DNA from: a virus
IMG/VR virus record: IMGVR_UViG_3300031649_000002
Span: 1-56,779 of that record
Length of the DNA stretch: 56,779 nt
Reading direction: 5' to 3' (one strand)
The notes beneath the pieces are model-generated. The model was not told where the DNA came from, searched no databases, and saw nothing but the letters and a program-made list of their open reading frames with translations. Below are positions 1-6,829 of this stretch, piece by piece (positions within the stretch are counted from its first letter, which is position 1; each line of letters begins with the position of its first letter). The translations under genes and the position numbers were made by a program.

Positions 1-129
1 CTTCTCACCCGCGGGGGCGGGCACCGGAGTCGTGGCCTGCTGCTTGATCTCGTCGACCGTCACCCGCGGCAGCGGGAACTCCTCGTCCGCCGTCACCTCG
101 CCGCGGTTGATCGACTGGAACGCCACCAG
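1..129. repeat. Terminal redundancy of the contig, left copy
   Basis: Bases 4-129 are identical to 56654-56779 at the other end; position 3 differs (t here, g at 56653). An exact overlap of about 126 bp is what a de Bruijn assembler leaves when it closes a circle, so this is most simply an assembly join and not a biological terminal repeat. It lies inside the annealing-protein gene, whose frame runs through the join. Confidence 0.85.
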
Positions 130-834
130 CAGTTGCGCGACGTCGTGCTCCGTCCACTTCCCCGACGGCCGGCCCAGCTTGGTCTCGATACGCTCCTGCG
201 TGACGCCGATGCCCTCGAACGCGCGGATAGCGTCAGCGATGCGTTGCGGCAGCGGCTTGCCGCCGCCGTCGGCCAGCGTCTTGGTGCAGATCTGCTTGGC
301 CTCTTCGACGAACCAGGGCGGGAGGATCGCGAAGATCGCCTCCCTGACACGGCGCGCACCGTTGTTGGCGTTGTTCTCGTAGATGTCCCGCATGTCGGTG
401 AGCTGCTTGGGGCCGCCCTTCTGGTCCCTCTTGTGAGGGACGATGAACGTCGAGGAGTTGCGGGAGTTCTTCTCGACGTCCCAGGCGAATGCCTGCATCT
501 CGGACTGGCCGAACTCGTCGTCGCGGCGCATCTCGACGAGGCCGTACTGGATGTTGCCCCAGCAGCGGGCCAACTCTCGGGCGAGGTGGACGGAGGCGCC
601 GGTGATGTTCCCGGTGCCGCGGCTGTAGCGGAAGAACGCGCGCTCGGCGAGGAACATCTGCTGGCAGGACTGGCGCATCTCGAAGATGGCGGCGTTGATG
701 TCGCGGGGTACCTGCTGCGCGACGACGATCGCGGCCTGGACCTCGGCGACGGCGCGCGACTGCTCGACGGCCGTGCCCTGGCCGATGCGGGCCGGTGCGG
801 CGGCCGGGGCCGGGCGCTCGACGGGGTAGTTCAC
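1..834 (-). CDS. Putative single-strand annealing protein (RecT/Red-beta functional analogue), partial at window edge
   Basis: GTG start at 834 overlaps the stop of the upstream exonuclease gene (GTGA). The frame is open to base 1 and, through the circular join, continues to a stop at 56597-56599, giving about 295 residues. The protein has segments such as GTGNITGASVHLARELARCW, AFAWDVEKNS, QLTDMRDIYE and GARRVREAIF. I associate this pattern with phage/prophage recombination proteins encoded next to RecE/YqaJ-type exonucleases. The expected role is annealing ssDNA exposed by the exonuclease during recombination and replication. The C-terminal tail is Ala/Pro/Gly-rich and probably disordered. 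The functional call rests on the neighbour and remembered motif similarity, not on a search. It could instead be another ssDNA-binding protein. Confidence 0.6.
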   Translation of the reverse strand, partial: MNYPVERPAPAAAPARIGQGTAVEQSRAVAEVQAAIVVAQQVPRDINAAIFEMRQSCQQMFLAERAFFRYSRGTGNITGASVHLARELARCWGNIQYGLVEMRRDDEFGQSEMQAFAWDVEKNSRNSSTFIVPHKRDQKGGPKQLTDMRDIYENNANNGARRVREAIFAILPPWFVEEAKQICTKTLADGGGKPLPQRIADAIRAFEGIGVTQERIETKLGRPSGKWTEHDVAQLLVAFQSINRGEVTADEEFPLPRVTVDEIKQQATTPVPAPAGEK

Positions 835-1724
835 AGGTACTCCTCGGTGTCACGAATGGCGGCCCAGGTGGGCAGAGAGAGGTAGGCGATCTCGTCGCTG
901 TAGCCGGGCCACACGCCCGATTCGGTGCACTCGGCGAAGACTTCGAGGGCACGCCGGTTGCGGGCGGCGCCGATGCGCCGGGCTTCGGCGTCCATCTCGA
1001 CGACGGTCACCACGTACGGGGCGGTCTTCTCTTGGCAGACGAAGACGAACGCGGCGCTGTCGTCGGCAAGGTCGAGGGCGCGGGCGGCGGCCCGATACCA
1101 GTCGTCTTGCTGGTGGTAGCCGAACTCCTGCACGGCGCGGGCCAGGGCGCTCGGCTCGGCACTGCGACAGGTCTTGTAGTCGGGGATGATCAGCCGTCCG
1201 GAGCGCGCGTCGGGCAGCCAGTCGAACCGGGCCCGCCGCATCACGCCGGTCGGCCGGTCGCGCCAGAACAGGGACTGCTCAGGCTTCCCGCGGGCCGGGT
1301 CGAACAGGGCCGCGGCAATGGGGTGCCGGCGCAGAGCGTCGGCCATCGAGTGGACCTGCTCGTACTCGGCGGGCTTCAACGGGATGCCGCCCTCGTCGCG
1401 GATCGCGGCGACTTCGGCTTTGACGGCGTTCGTCGTCCACTTGTCGGCGTCGACCTGGACGAGGTCGGGGCCTTCGCCGAGGACGAGTTTGTGCGCGGCC
1501 GTGCCGAGCTCGAACGTCTTCTTCGGCTCCTGCGGGGTGTCCTGTGCGTGCCGGAACAGGGCGGGGCAGGACGGCGGGAGGAGCATGCGGGCACCGGAGG
1601 AGGAGAGGCTGCCGCGCTGGGCGTGGTACTCCTCGTTGGTCAGGTTGTAGATGCCGGGCTCGGTAATGGCGGCCGGCCCGGTGGCCGGGGCCAACACGGC
1701 CCCGGCCACGGTCGTGTTCGTCAC
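831..1724 (-). CDS. PD-(D/E)XK exonuclease, RecE/YqaJ-like
   Basis: 297 residues from GTG at 1724, which overlaps the previous stop (GTGA). The protein starts with an NLTNEEYHA-type segment typical of the RecE C-terminal nuclease family. It then carries GTAAHKLVLG (core His), a D...IIPDYKT segment (the D-x-K part of PD-(D/E)XK) and QEFGYHQQ (QxxxY helper motif). The predicted activity is 5'-3' digestion of dsDNA ends to give 3' ssDNA for the downstream annealing protein, forming a two-component recombination system. The end ...DTEEYL overlaps the next start, so translation is coupled. Upstream in-frame codons exist but are Arg-rich and unlike the family, which supports the 1724 start. Confidence 0.8.
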   Translation of the reverse strand: MTNTTVAGAVLAPATGPAAITEPGIYNLTNEEYHAQRGSLSSSGARMLLPPSCPALFRHAQDTPQEPKKTFELGTAAHKLVLGEGPDLVQVDADKWTTNAVKAEVAAIRDEGGIPLKPAEYEQVHSMADALRRHPIAAALFDPARGKPEQSLFWRDRPTGVMRRARFDWLPDARSGRLIIPDYKTCRSAEPSALARAVQEFGYHQQDDWYRAAARALDLADDSAAFVFVCQEKTAPYVVTVVEMDAEARRIGAARNRRALEVFAECTESGVWPGYSDEIAYLSLPTWAAIRDTEEYL

Positions 1725-1915
1725 GCGGCGCCCCCGGTCAGGGAGGTGACCGCGTCGGCCCAAGCGTCGTCGTCGGTGCGGCGACCGAAGGCGGCCCCGT
1801 ACGCGGCCTCGGCGCGGGCGGCGATCTCGCGGGCCGCGGCGGCACCGCACCGCAGCTCGCCGCGTTCGATCTGGCCCAGGACACGCTCGGTGTCGAAGGA
1901 CGATGAGACGCTCAT
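1721..1915 (-). CDS. Small hypothetical protein
   Basis: 64 residues from ATG at 1915. It is mostly helical and Ala-rich (VLGQIERGELRCGAAAARE...), with no recognised domain. It sits between a winged-helix gene and the exonuclease, overlapping both by 4 nt (ATGA at its start, GTGA at its end). Co-translation with the recombination genes is therefore likely. Function unknown. Confidence 0.65.
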   Translation of the reverse strand: MSVSSSFDTERVLGQIERGELRCGAAAAREIAARAEAAYGAAFGRRTDDDAWADAVTSLTGGAA

Positions 1916-2157
1916 GAGCGGCTGTCCTCTCCGATGGTGGTGAAGTGGTACAGGCGGCGGCCGTCGATGTCGGCCGTGGTGAGGTGGCCGTGGCGGGCCA
2001 GGCCGCGCAAGTCCTTGCGGGCCGTGTTGCGGCCGTAGGTGGGCCACATTCCGGCGAGGAGCTGCGCGGCCAGCTGCGTGGTGACCGGGCGGCCGTGGGC
2101 CCTTATGGCGGCGAGGAGACAGGCGCGGCGGGTGGTGGTCTCAGGCACGGGAGGCAC
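1912..2157 (-). CDS. Small winged-helix-like DNA-binding protein
   Basis: 81 residues from GTG at 2157. The order of helices (LAAIRAHGRPVTTQLAAQLL, then TARKDLRGLARHGHL, then a strand-rich YHFTTIGE end) resembles a winged helix-turn-helix: recognition helix near residues 43-57 and wing near 60-75. The start lies inside the preceding winged-helix gene (16-nt overlap). It resembles that neighbour in design (helix, K/R-rich helix, AAGHL/ARHGHL turn), suggesting a tandem pair of related regulators. Target unknown. Confidence 0.6.
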   Translation of the reverse strand: MPPVPETTTRRACLLAAIRAHGRPVTTQLAAQLLAGMWPTYGRNTARKDLRGLARHGHLTTADIDGRRLYHFTTIGEDSRS

Positions 2158-2392
2158 CGCCCGTCTTGCGTGTGACCTCGTACCAGCGGACCCCGAGCTG
2201 CTCGTGCCGGATGAGGTGTCCGGCGGCGGCCAGCTGCTGGAGGTAGTGGCTGGCGGTGTTGGGGCTGATGGGGTGGTGGCCTGCTGCGCGGAGTGCGCGG
2301 ACGGCCCGGCCGCTTTTCCAGCGGACGTCAGGGTTCTGGCGAATGGCGTCGAGGAGAGCGGTCATCCGGTCCGCGTCGAGGAGAGCGTTCAC
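2141..2392 (-). CDS. Small winged-helix-like DNA-binding protein
   Basis: 83 residues from GTG at 2392 (an internal ATG at 2365 is an alternative). RAVRALRAAGHHPISPNTASHYLQQLAAAGHLIRHE reads as helix-turn-helix followed by a wing ending in YEVTRKTG. The fold is typical of small MarR/ArsR-like phage regulators. The start overlaps the stop of the upstream zinc protein (GTGA). Together with the next gene it forms a pair of similar winged-helix proteins in the early operon. Confidence 0.6.
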   Translation of the reverse strand: MNALLDADRMTALLDAIRQNPDVRWKSGRAVRALRAAGHHPISPNTASHYLQQLAAAGHLIRHEQLGVRWYEVTRKTGGASRA

Positions 2393-2610
2393 CGGGCAGC
2401 CTCCGTTCCGGCCAGCGCCCAAGAGGTGAGCCCGGGCCACGGCTTGTGCTGCGGGCAGTAGTCCTTGCCGTTCTTCTCCGTCCACCCGGCGGCGCGTGCC
2501 TCGTGCCGGAGCACAGTGAGCGGGGCGAGCCTCACGCCGATGGTGTGGACGAACCGGGTGATGCAGCGGGGGTTGTCGCAGGTGAGGAAGCGGACGAGTC
2601 GACGGCTCAT
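2389..2610 (-). CDS. Small zinc-ribbon-like protein
   Basis: 73 residues from ATG at 2610. CDNPRC near the N terminus and a later C in DYCPQH suggest a small metal-binding knuckle, with Trp/Lys residues (GWTEKNGKDY, KPWPGL) that could contact nucleic acid. Overlaps the genes on either side by 4 nt. The function is not recognised. It is one of many tiny Cys-pair proteins in this genome. Confidence 0.6.
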   Translation of the reverse strand: MSRRLVRFLTCDNPRCITRFVHTIGVRLAPLTVLRHEARAAGWTEKNGKDYCPQHKPWPGLTSWALAGTEAAR

Positions 2611-2741
2611 GCGGCGGCACCGCCCGCACGCGGCGCCCACCGGCGGCCGGTGTCCTGCAACGACACCTCGTCGAGCTCGCACGCGGGGCAACCCGCCTCG
2701 AACTCGCCCGGGTTGTCGTGGTCGTGGTCGAAGTCGCGCAT
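2607..2741 (-). CDS. 44-residue acidic protein with one CxxC
   Basis: ATG at 2741 overlaps the upstream stop (ATGA), and its own stop overlaps the next start. The sequence opens with a D/H-rich segment (RDFDHDHDNPGEFEAG), then CPAC, then a basic tail. One CxxC plus His residues could bind a metal. Below usual gene-caller length limits, but the chained 4-nt overlaps on both sides argue that it is translated. Confidence 0.55.
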   Translation of the reverse strand: MRDFDHDHDNPGEFEAGCPACELDEVSLQDTGRRWAPRAGGAAA

Positions 2742-3325
2742 CACAGGCCCCCGTCCAGGTCGTCGTGACGGTCGGCCGCAATGCGGCAGCGAGCGGAGCA
2801 GAACGTCGTCCCAACCGGAACCTCCGTCAGGCACTCCGCGCACGGCACCCCGTCCTCCCAACCCACCGCCACGTCCCACGCCCGACGCAGCGCCGCCGCC
2901 AGCGGCAGACGCTGCCCCTCCGGGAGCTGCACCACCTCCGTCACAGCGATCCACCGGCCGTCGTCGTGGTGTCCCTCGGTGACCGTCACCTGAAGGGTCG
3001 GCGCCACGAGGACCCTGGTCGGGTCGCCCCAGCCCTCCGTCTGCTCCCACCCGGCCTGCTGTTCCAGGGCGGTGACCAGCGACGGCAGCTCGGCCGTGGT
3101 GATGCCGATCTCTGCAGCGCCCTTCGTGGCGGGCCCGGTGAGCCCGAAGTCGTACAAGCCCGTCACGTTGGGCCCGGTGATGCGGATGAGTACCTGCGCG
3201 CATCCGGGGTCCTCGCGGAGGCCAGCGGGGATGACGCGCAGGGTGGTGCCGTCTGGGGTGGTGTAGTTCCAGGGCTGGGGGGTGAGTTCGGCGAGGAGTC
3301 CGCCGATCGCGTCGCGGAAGTTCAT
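2741..3325 (-). CDS. Conserved phage protein with C-terminal zinc knuckle; paralogue of the 34294-34764 gene
   Basis: 194 residues from ATG at 3325. The first ~150 residues (F-DAI..LLAELTPQPWNYTTPDGTTLR-IPAGLR...) align by eye with the protein at 34294-34764 (F-DALNTVTAELTPQPWDWTALDGTTLR-IPAGLR...). The shared PEGQRLPLAAALRRAWDVA / PESQRLPLASALRRALDVA block is the strongest match. This copy adds a C-terminal CAEC...CSARC zinc knuckle (about residues 160-180). The role is unknown. Similar proteins are common in Streptomyces phages and integrative elements, to my recollection. Overlaps both neighbours by 4 nt. Confidence 0.7.
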   Translation of the reverse strand: MNFRDAIGGLLAELTPQPWNYTTPDGTTLRVIPAGLREDPGCAQVLIRITGPNVTGLYDFGLTGPATKGAAEIGITTAELPSLVTALEQQAGWEQTEGWGDPTRVLVAPTLQVTVTEGHHDDGRWIAVTEVVQLPEGQRLPLAAALRRAWDVAVGWEDGVPCAECLTEVPVGTTFCSARCRIAADRHDDLDGGL

Positions 3326-3618
3326 CGGAGCGCCCCCTTCGGGCTGGTGGTGAGGAGGAGAAGCAGCGCGGCCACGTCGAGGACGGCGTTGCGCGCGGCA
3401 GTCCGCGCGTTGTCCCACTCCCGCAGCAGCGGATACAGGGGCTCCGACCGGACCGCGTCCCACACGAGCGGCCGCACGCGGCGCACCACCGGACGCGGAT
3501 CGAAGTCGGCGAGGTCCGCGTCGACGAACACGAAGTACGGCACGCTCAACGCGGCGTGGACGCTGAGACCGAGAGACAGGAACGCCGTCCACTCGGCAGG
3601 AGACGCGGCCGCCATCAC
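3322..3618 (-). CDS. Small membrane-associated protein
   Basis: 98 residues from GTG at 3618 (ATG at 3615 is the next codon). A hydrophobic stretch near residues 9-31 (WTAFLSLGLSVHAALSVPYFVF) and another near 80-91 (LDVAALLLLLTT) flank a polar, Arg-rich middle. That suggests one or two membrane segments or an amphipathic protein. Translationally coupled on both sides. No family recognised. Confidence 0.6.
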   Translation of the reverse strand: MMAAASPAEWTAFLSLGLSVHAALSVPYFVFVDADLADFDPRPVVRRVRPLVWDAVRSEPLYPLLREWDNARTAARNAVLDVAALLLLLTTSPKGALR

Positions 3619-4103
3619 ACGCCGCCCATCTCAGGCAGATCACGGCCAAGCCGGTAGTCGTGGTGCAGACCGCACGGGTCGTCCTCACGCAGGGCCTGCA
3701 CCGGCACGATCCGCCGCGCGATCCCATCCGCCTCGATGTCCGGGCCGGGCGCGGTGTTGTGCGCGTGCTGCGCCTCAGCGATCACCCGCCACCGGCCGCA
3801 CGTCGCCTCGACCTCAGCCAGCGCCACCGCGTTGCTCGCGTGGGTGATGGCGGACGCGGCGAGTTCGTCCAGGAAGTCGGCCAGGTCCTCGGAGTCCATG
3901 AGCGCGGCCCACGGCAGCGCGGGCGGGTACGTCTCGCTCGGCTTCTGCGCGGCCTCCAGCTCGGCGATCCGGGCCCGCAACTGCTCCAGCTCCGCCGCCA
4001 CCTCCGGCGTCATCAACATCCGCGCCGAGTCCAACGCCAACGCGATCCCCGCAGCCGTACGGTTCTGCGTCAACGCGGCGCTGTTCACGAGCTTCGTGTT
4101 CAC
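3615..4103 (-). CDS. Hypothetical protein with coiled-coil segment
   Basis: 162 residues from GTG at 4103. Residues ~33-55 (TPEVAAELEQLRARIAELEAAQ) form a short coiled coil. The rest is helical and acidic with a single late Cys pair context (DDPCGLHHDYRLG). Overlaps its neighbours by 4 nt in the early operon. No known domain recognised. Confidence 0.6.
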   Translation of the reverse strand: MNTKLVNSAALTQNRTAAGIALALDSARMLMTPEVAAELEQLRARIAELEAAQKPSETYPPALPWAALMDSEDLADFLDELAASAITHASNAVALAEVEATCGRWRVIAEAQHAHNTAPGPDIEADGIARRIVPVQALREDDPCGLHHDYRLGRDLPEMGGV

Positions 4104-4501
4104 GCCGCCACCGCCTCACGCAGCGACGGAAGAACCGCCTGCCCATCCACGGCCAGCGCGTGCACCTCGATACGCACAGCAGCCCGCCGCCGCGTGGCCG
4201 TCAACTCCGTGTACAGCGTCCACTCGACCATCGCAGCCGCGGTCTCACCGAGCTGCACCCGGCCGCCCAACTCCGCCAGCCACGGCGCCATGTCGTCGAT
4301 GTCCGCGAGCATCACGTGCACACGGTCCGACTGCGGAACCAGCGTCGGCGCGGGCAGGCCCGTCCGGTCGACGAGGACCTGCACGGCGTCGCCGTTGCCC
4401 CGCGTCAGCTCGTACACCGACGGCAGCGGCGTCTCGTGCGGGGGAAGGACCGCGAGGTGACTCGCGCCAGGGGTCTGAGATGATGCGTTCACGTGATCCA
4501 C
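4100..4501 (-). CDS. Hypothetical protein
   Basis: 133 residues from GTG at 4501 (GTG at 4492 is an alternative). Mixed alpha/beta composition without Cys or membrane segments. HVMLADIDDMAPWLAELGG and the final helix RIEVHALAVDGQAVLPSLRE are the most regular parts. First gene after a 72-nt gap from the zinc microprotein. No function inferred. Confidence 0.6.
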   Translation of the reverse strand: MDHVNASSQTPGASHLAVLPPHETPLPSVYELTRGNGDAVQVLVDRTGLPAPTLVPQSDRVHVMLADIDDMAPWLAELGGRVQLGETAAAMVEWTLYTELTATRRRAAVRIEVHALAVDGQAVLPSLREAVAA

Positions 4502-4573
4502 TCCTTGCTTTCTGCTTCAGTGGGTTGCGAGGGGTCGTCACCGGATGCCCGTCCGGGGCGGCCCCGTCTTCGT

Positions 4574-4690
4574 TCAGGCGCCGAGCGGCCGGCTTCTCCG
4601 GCACCGCCGGCACTCCATCCGCGAGGGCGGGTTGCGGTGCTCGCAGGTCGGGCAGGCCCAGCCGAGGAGCGCCCGCAGGAAGGCCCGCAT
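4574..4690 (-). CDS. 38-residue RanBP2-type zinc-finger microprotein
   Basis: ATG at 4690 overlaps the upstream stop (ATGA); stop at 4574-4576. After a short helix (RAFLRALLG) comes W-x-C-x2-C-x3-N-x6-C-x2-C spanning residues 11-30. This reproduces the full spacing of the RanBP2 (RBZ) zinc-finger consensus, including the key Trp and Asn. RBZ fingers bind ssRNA or ubiquitin in eukaryotes, and related W-x-C ribbons occur in bacteria. The protein is essentially only this finger plus a basic tail (RRSRPLGA). Role unknown; nucleic-acid binding is an inference. Confidence 0.6.
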   Translation of the reverse strand: MRAFLRALLGWACPTCEHRNPPSRMECRRCRRSRPLGA

Positions 4691-4896
4691 CAGGCGGCTT
4701 CCAGGAGGCGGACGAGCGACGCGGTGATGACGATGTGGCGGCCCGGGACGGGCAGCAGCTTCACCGGCGCTTCGTCGCGTTTGATCAGCTCGTGCAGGTA
4801 GCTCTTGGAGATGCCGAGCGCGGTCGCGGCCTGCGGGACGCTGACGGTGGCGGGCCAGGCGCGGATCTCGTCGAGGGTCGGGACGGTGGCGGCCAT
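4690..4896 (-). CDS. Excisionase/AlpA-like helix-turn-helix protein
   Basis: 68 residues from ATG at 4896. VSVPQAATALGISKSYLHELIKRDEAP is a MerR/Xis-type winged helix: helix, GIS turn, recognition helix, then the short PVKLLPVPGRHIV wing. This size and architecture suit a recombination directionality factor (Xis) for the integrase at 6830-8017, or an early regulator. Second gene of the leftward early operon, coupled (ATGA) to the Cro-like gene. Xis against a plain regulator cannot be decided from sequence. Confidence 0.65.
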   Translation of the reverse strand: MAATVPTLDEIRAWPATVSVPQAATALGISKSYLHELIKRDEAPVKLLPVPGRHIVITASLVRLLEAA

Positions 4897-5129
4897 CAGA
4901 CGGCCCCCGCCACGGTGTCCGGCTCGGGGGGCATCAGGTCTGCGATGTCGCAGTCGAGGGTCTCGGCGAGTCGTTTGAGGACGCGCGGTGAGGCGTTGCC
5001 TTCTCCGCTTTCGAGGCGCCCCATGTACGACTTGCTGATGGCCGCCAGGGCGGCCAGCTCCCTCTTGTTGAGGCCCGCTTGGATGCGGCGGCGTTGGAGT
5101 CTCTGAGGATCTTGAGTCGGTGGAGACAT
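4896..5129 (-). CDS. Cro/C1-type XRE regulator (Cro-like)
   Basis: 77 residues from ATG at 5129. Canonical XRE helix-turn-helix at ~residues 10-64 (LQRRRIQAGLNKRELAALAAISKSYMGRLESGEGNASPRVLKRLAETLDC). As the first gene of the leftward operon and divergent from the 170-aa repressor gene, it holds the Cro position. A -35/-10 pair (5158-5163 and 5136-5141) ends 6 nt before the ATG, so the transcript would be leaderless. No Shine-Dalgarno is visible, which fits. Confidence 0.8.
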   Translation of the reverse strand: MSPPTQDPQRLQRRRIQAGLNKRELAALAAISKSYMGRLESGEGNASPRVLKRLAETLDCDIADLMPPEPDTVAGAV

Positions 5130-5135
5130 GCCTCA

Positions 5136-5163
5136 AGAGTAGCGAGAAGTAGAAGCAAGTCAA
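5136..5163 (-). promoter_or_regulatory. Putative leftward early promoter
   Basis: On the minus strand TTGACT (5163-5158) and TACTCT (5141-5136) are separated by 16 nt. The start codon of the Cro-like gene follows after 6 nt, predicting a leaderless message. The spacer contains one copy of the GCGAGAAGTAGAA repeat, so a bound regulator would block polymerase. Confidence 0.55.
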
Positions 5164-5186
5164 TACGAAAGTTGCGAGAAGTAGAA
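5142..5186. promoter_or_regulatory. Pair of 13-bp direct-repeat operators of the lysogeny switch
   Basis: GCGAGAAGTAGAA occurs at 5142-5154 and again at 5174-5186. The centres are 32 bp apart, about three helical turns, so both face the same side of the DNA. The first copy fills the spacer of the leftward promoter. These are the likely operators for the divergent XRE proteins at 4896-5129 and 5294-5806. Confidence 0.6.
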
Positions 5187-5237
5187 CTCTGTTTGTGAAG
5201 GAATTGTGTGGAGGGGTTCTCAGGTTGGGCCCACCCC

Positions 5238-5270
5238 TTGACTCTGGGACAGTTGACTGAAGTTGACGAA
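5238..5270. promoter_or_regulatory. TTGAC cluster upstream of the repressor gene
   Basis: TTGACT at 5238-5243 and 5253-5258 and TTGACG at 5263-5268. The last two lie in a 10-bp tandem (AGTTGACTGA / AGTTGACGAA, 5251-5270). They could supply the -35 element of the rightward promoter or be a second operator type. No convincing -10 was identified. Confidence 0.4.
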
Positions 5271-5293
5271 AGTCCACAGGAGTAGGAGGAGCA

Positions 5294-5806
5294 ATGGCGC
5301 CCGACGGCCCCCCCAAGCCGCCGCCCGAGGCGGACCTCATCCGCCTTGCACGCCAAGCCCGCGGCCTCAGCCCAGAAGAAGCCGCCGAACGCACCCCCGT
5401 ACGCATCGGCGGCTTCCGCTGGAGACAGATCGAGAACGGCTACAAGGGCAAGGCCGGCGCCTCCCCTCCCGTGAAAGCGCCGGACAAGACCCTCGCCCAC
5501 ATGGCGCACACCGTTGGTGTCACGTCGGCGCGGCTTGCCGAGCACCGACCGGGAGCGGCGGAGATCCTCCGTGAGATCGAGATCCAGCACATAGCGCGCA
5601 CGGACGCGTTGCCGGACCCGCTGAGCAGGCTGGGCGCAGACCGGCAGCGCATCATCCTCGACATGATTGCCGACCTGCCTGCGGAGGATCGGGCGCCTGC
5701 ACTGCGTCGCCTTGCCGAGCGCGTCGAGGGTGGGGAGTTGGATCCTCCGGACCAGCCTTCGGCGCCGCCGGTGCGCGCTATGGAGTCGCGCCCTCGCACT
5801 GGATAG
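5294..5806 (+). CDS. XRE-family repressor (immunity repressor candidate)
   Basis: 170 residues; ATG at 5294 after a strong AGGAGGAGCA ribosome-binding site. Helix-turn-helix at ~residues 16-50 (IRLARQARGLSPEEAAERTPVRIGGFRWRQIENG), then a helical C-terminal part (LSRLGADRQRIILDMIADL...) likely for dimerisation. Divergent from the Cro-like gene across the repeat-bearing region and followed by the integrase on the same strand, as expected for the lysogeny arm. Similar 150-200-aa XRE proteins are common in Streptomyces prophages. No peptidase (LexA-like) domain is seen, so induction would not use RecA self-cleavage. Confidence 0.75.
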   Translation: MAPDGPPKPPPEADLIRLARQARGLSPEEAAERTPVRIGGFRWRQIENGYKGKAGASPPVKAPDKTLAHMAHTVGVTSARLAEHRPGAAEILREIEIQHIARTDALPDPLSRLGADRQRIILDMIADLPAEDRAPALRRLAERVEGGELDPPDQPSAPPVRAMESRPRTG

Positions 5807-5929
5807 TTACGTTTCGGCCACGATCACGGTTTACGTATGTGACGGAAGGCAACTCAGAAGGCACTGTGTGTAACCCGCACGCACGCCGACGTGTGCGGTA
5901 ACCGAGACCAACCGTGTCATAGGGGAAGA

Positions 5930-6799
5930 ATGATCTTGATCATTCTCGCGGCTGGGCTTGGCCTGCAATTCATCGTGGTTGTGCTGCTCTTCCGGCGGCT
6001 GAGGCGAAACCTCAGTCGGCAGCTACGCGACATGCGTGCCGAGCGCAACAGCGAAAAGATATTGCGCGCCCTCCAAGAGGCGCCCGTACAACACCCGGCG
6101 ATGCAGGCCGCCAACTGGTTCGGGCCAAACCCCGAGCCGGTTGGCGACCCGCAGCCGGTCCGCCGTAAGAAGCACCTGGGGCTCTACCTAGGCGGTGGCC
6201 TCGCGGCCATGTCCGTAACGGTGAGTCAAGTCATGCGGGAGACATGGAAGTCGCACCCTGTGCAGCTCGTCGGGGCCGTGGCCGGAGCGGCCGCGGCCGC
6301 GGCGACTGTCGCGGCTCTCCTGACCTACACGCCGTGGCGGGACGACAGTCGTCCGCCGTCCTCCGCACCGACGGCGGCCCCCTCCATCAACCCCCCGCCT
6401 GAGGACCTCCAGCCGCCCAGCATCCGCCCAAGCGAGACGCCGAGCCGGAGCCCGAGCGTGAGCCCGTCGGCCTCACCGCCTGGAACAGTGCCTGACAGCC
6501 CCGCTCTGAACCCGTCCGGGCCTGCCTCAACCGCCGGACCAAGCGGCTCCACAATCGGCGGGCAGGAGTCCGCCGAACCTGGACCGCGGCCGCCAAGTTC
6601 AACGCCCCCCGAGGGAGCCACCGCCGGGCCGGGCCCGAGCGGCGACGACACGCCCCCGCCGCCCGGCACGACACCGCCACTGCCCCCTCCGGTCCCACCA
6701 GCCGTACCCGTACCGACCCAGAGCCCTGACGGGCCGTGCGTGGGCGTCACGGCTGTAGCGGTGGCGGGGGTGGTGGCGTGTTTGCTGGGGGGTGGATAG
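5930..6799 (+). CDS. Membrane protein with long Pro/Ser-rich domain, lysogeny region
   Basis: 289 residues from ATG at 5930, preceded by AGGGGAAGA. The frame is open to 5891, but the hydrophobic N terminus (MILIILAAGLGLQFIVVVLLF, then RR) and the ribosome-binding site favour 5930. Further features are a short coiled segment, a hydrophobic stretch at ~residues 103-135 (LVGAVAGAAAAAATVAALLTY), ~120 residues of Pro/Ser/Gly-rich low complexity, and a hydrophobic tail (VGVTAVAVAGVVACLLGGG). Its place between repressor and integrase suggests expression from the prophage, possibly altering the host surface or excluding superinfection. That is inference only. Confidence 0.7.
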   Translation: MILIILAAGLGLQFIVVVLLFRRLRRNLSRQLRDMRAERNSEKILRALQEAPVQHPAMQAANWFGPNPEPVGDPQPVRRKKHLGLYLGGGLAAMSVTVSQVMRETWKSHPVQLVGAVAGAAAAAATVAALLTYTPWRDDSRPPSSAPTAAPSINPPPEDLQPPSIRPSETPSRSPSVSPSASPPGTVPDSPALNPSGPASTAGPSGSTIGGQESAEPGPRPPSSTPPEGATAGPGPSGDDTPPPPGTTPPLPPPVPPAVPVPTQSPDGPCVGVTAVAVAGVVACLLGGG

Positions 6800-6829
6800 T
6801 CCATCACCAACCGGTGAGAGAAGGAGAAG

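Noticed and set aside
4245-4613. 122-codon minus-strand frame ending inside the 133-aa gene
   Set aside because: Overlaps two better supported genes and has Arg/Pro-rich shadow composition; the 38-aa zinc-finger frame explains the upstream part.
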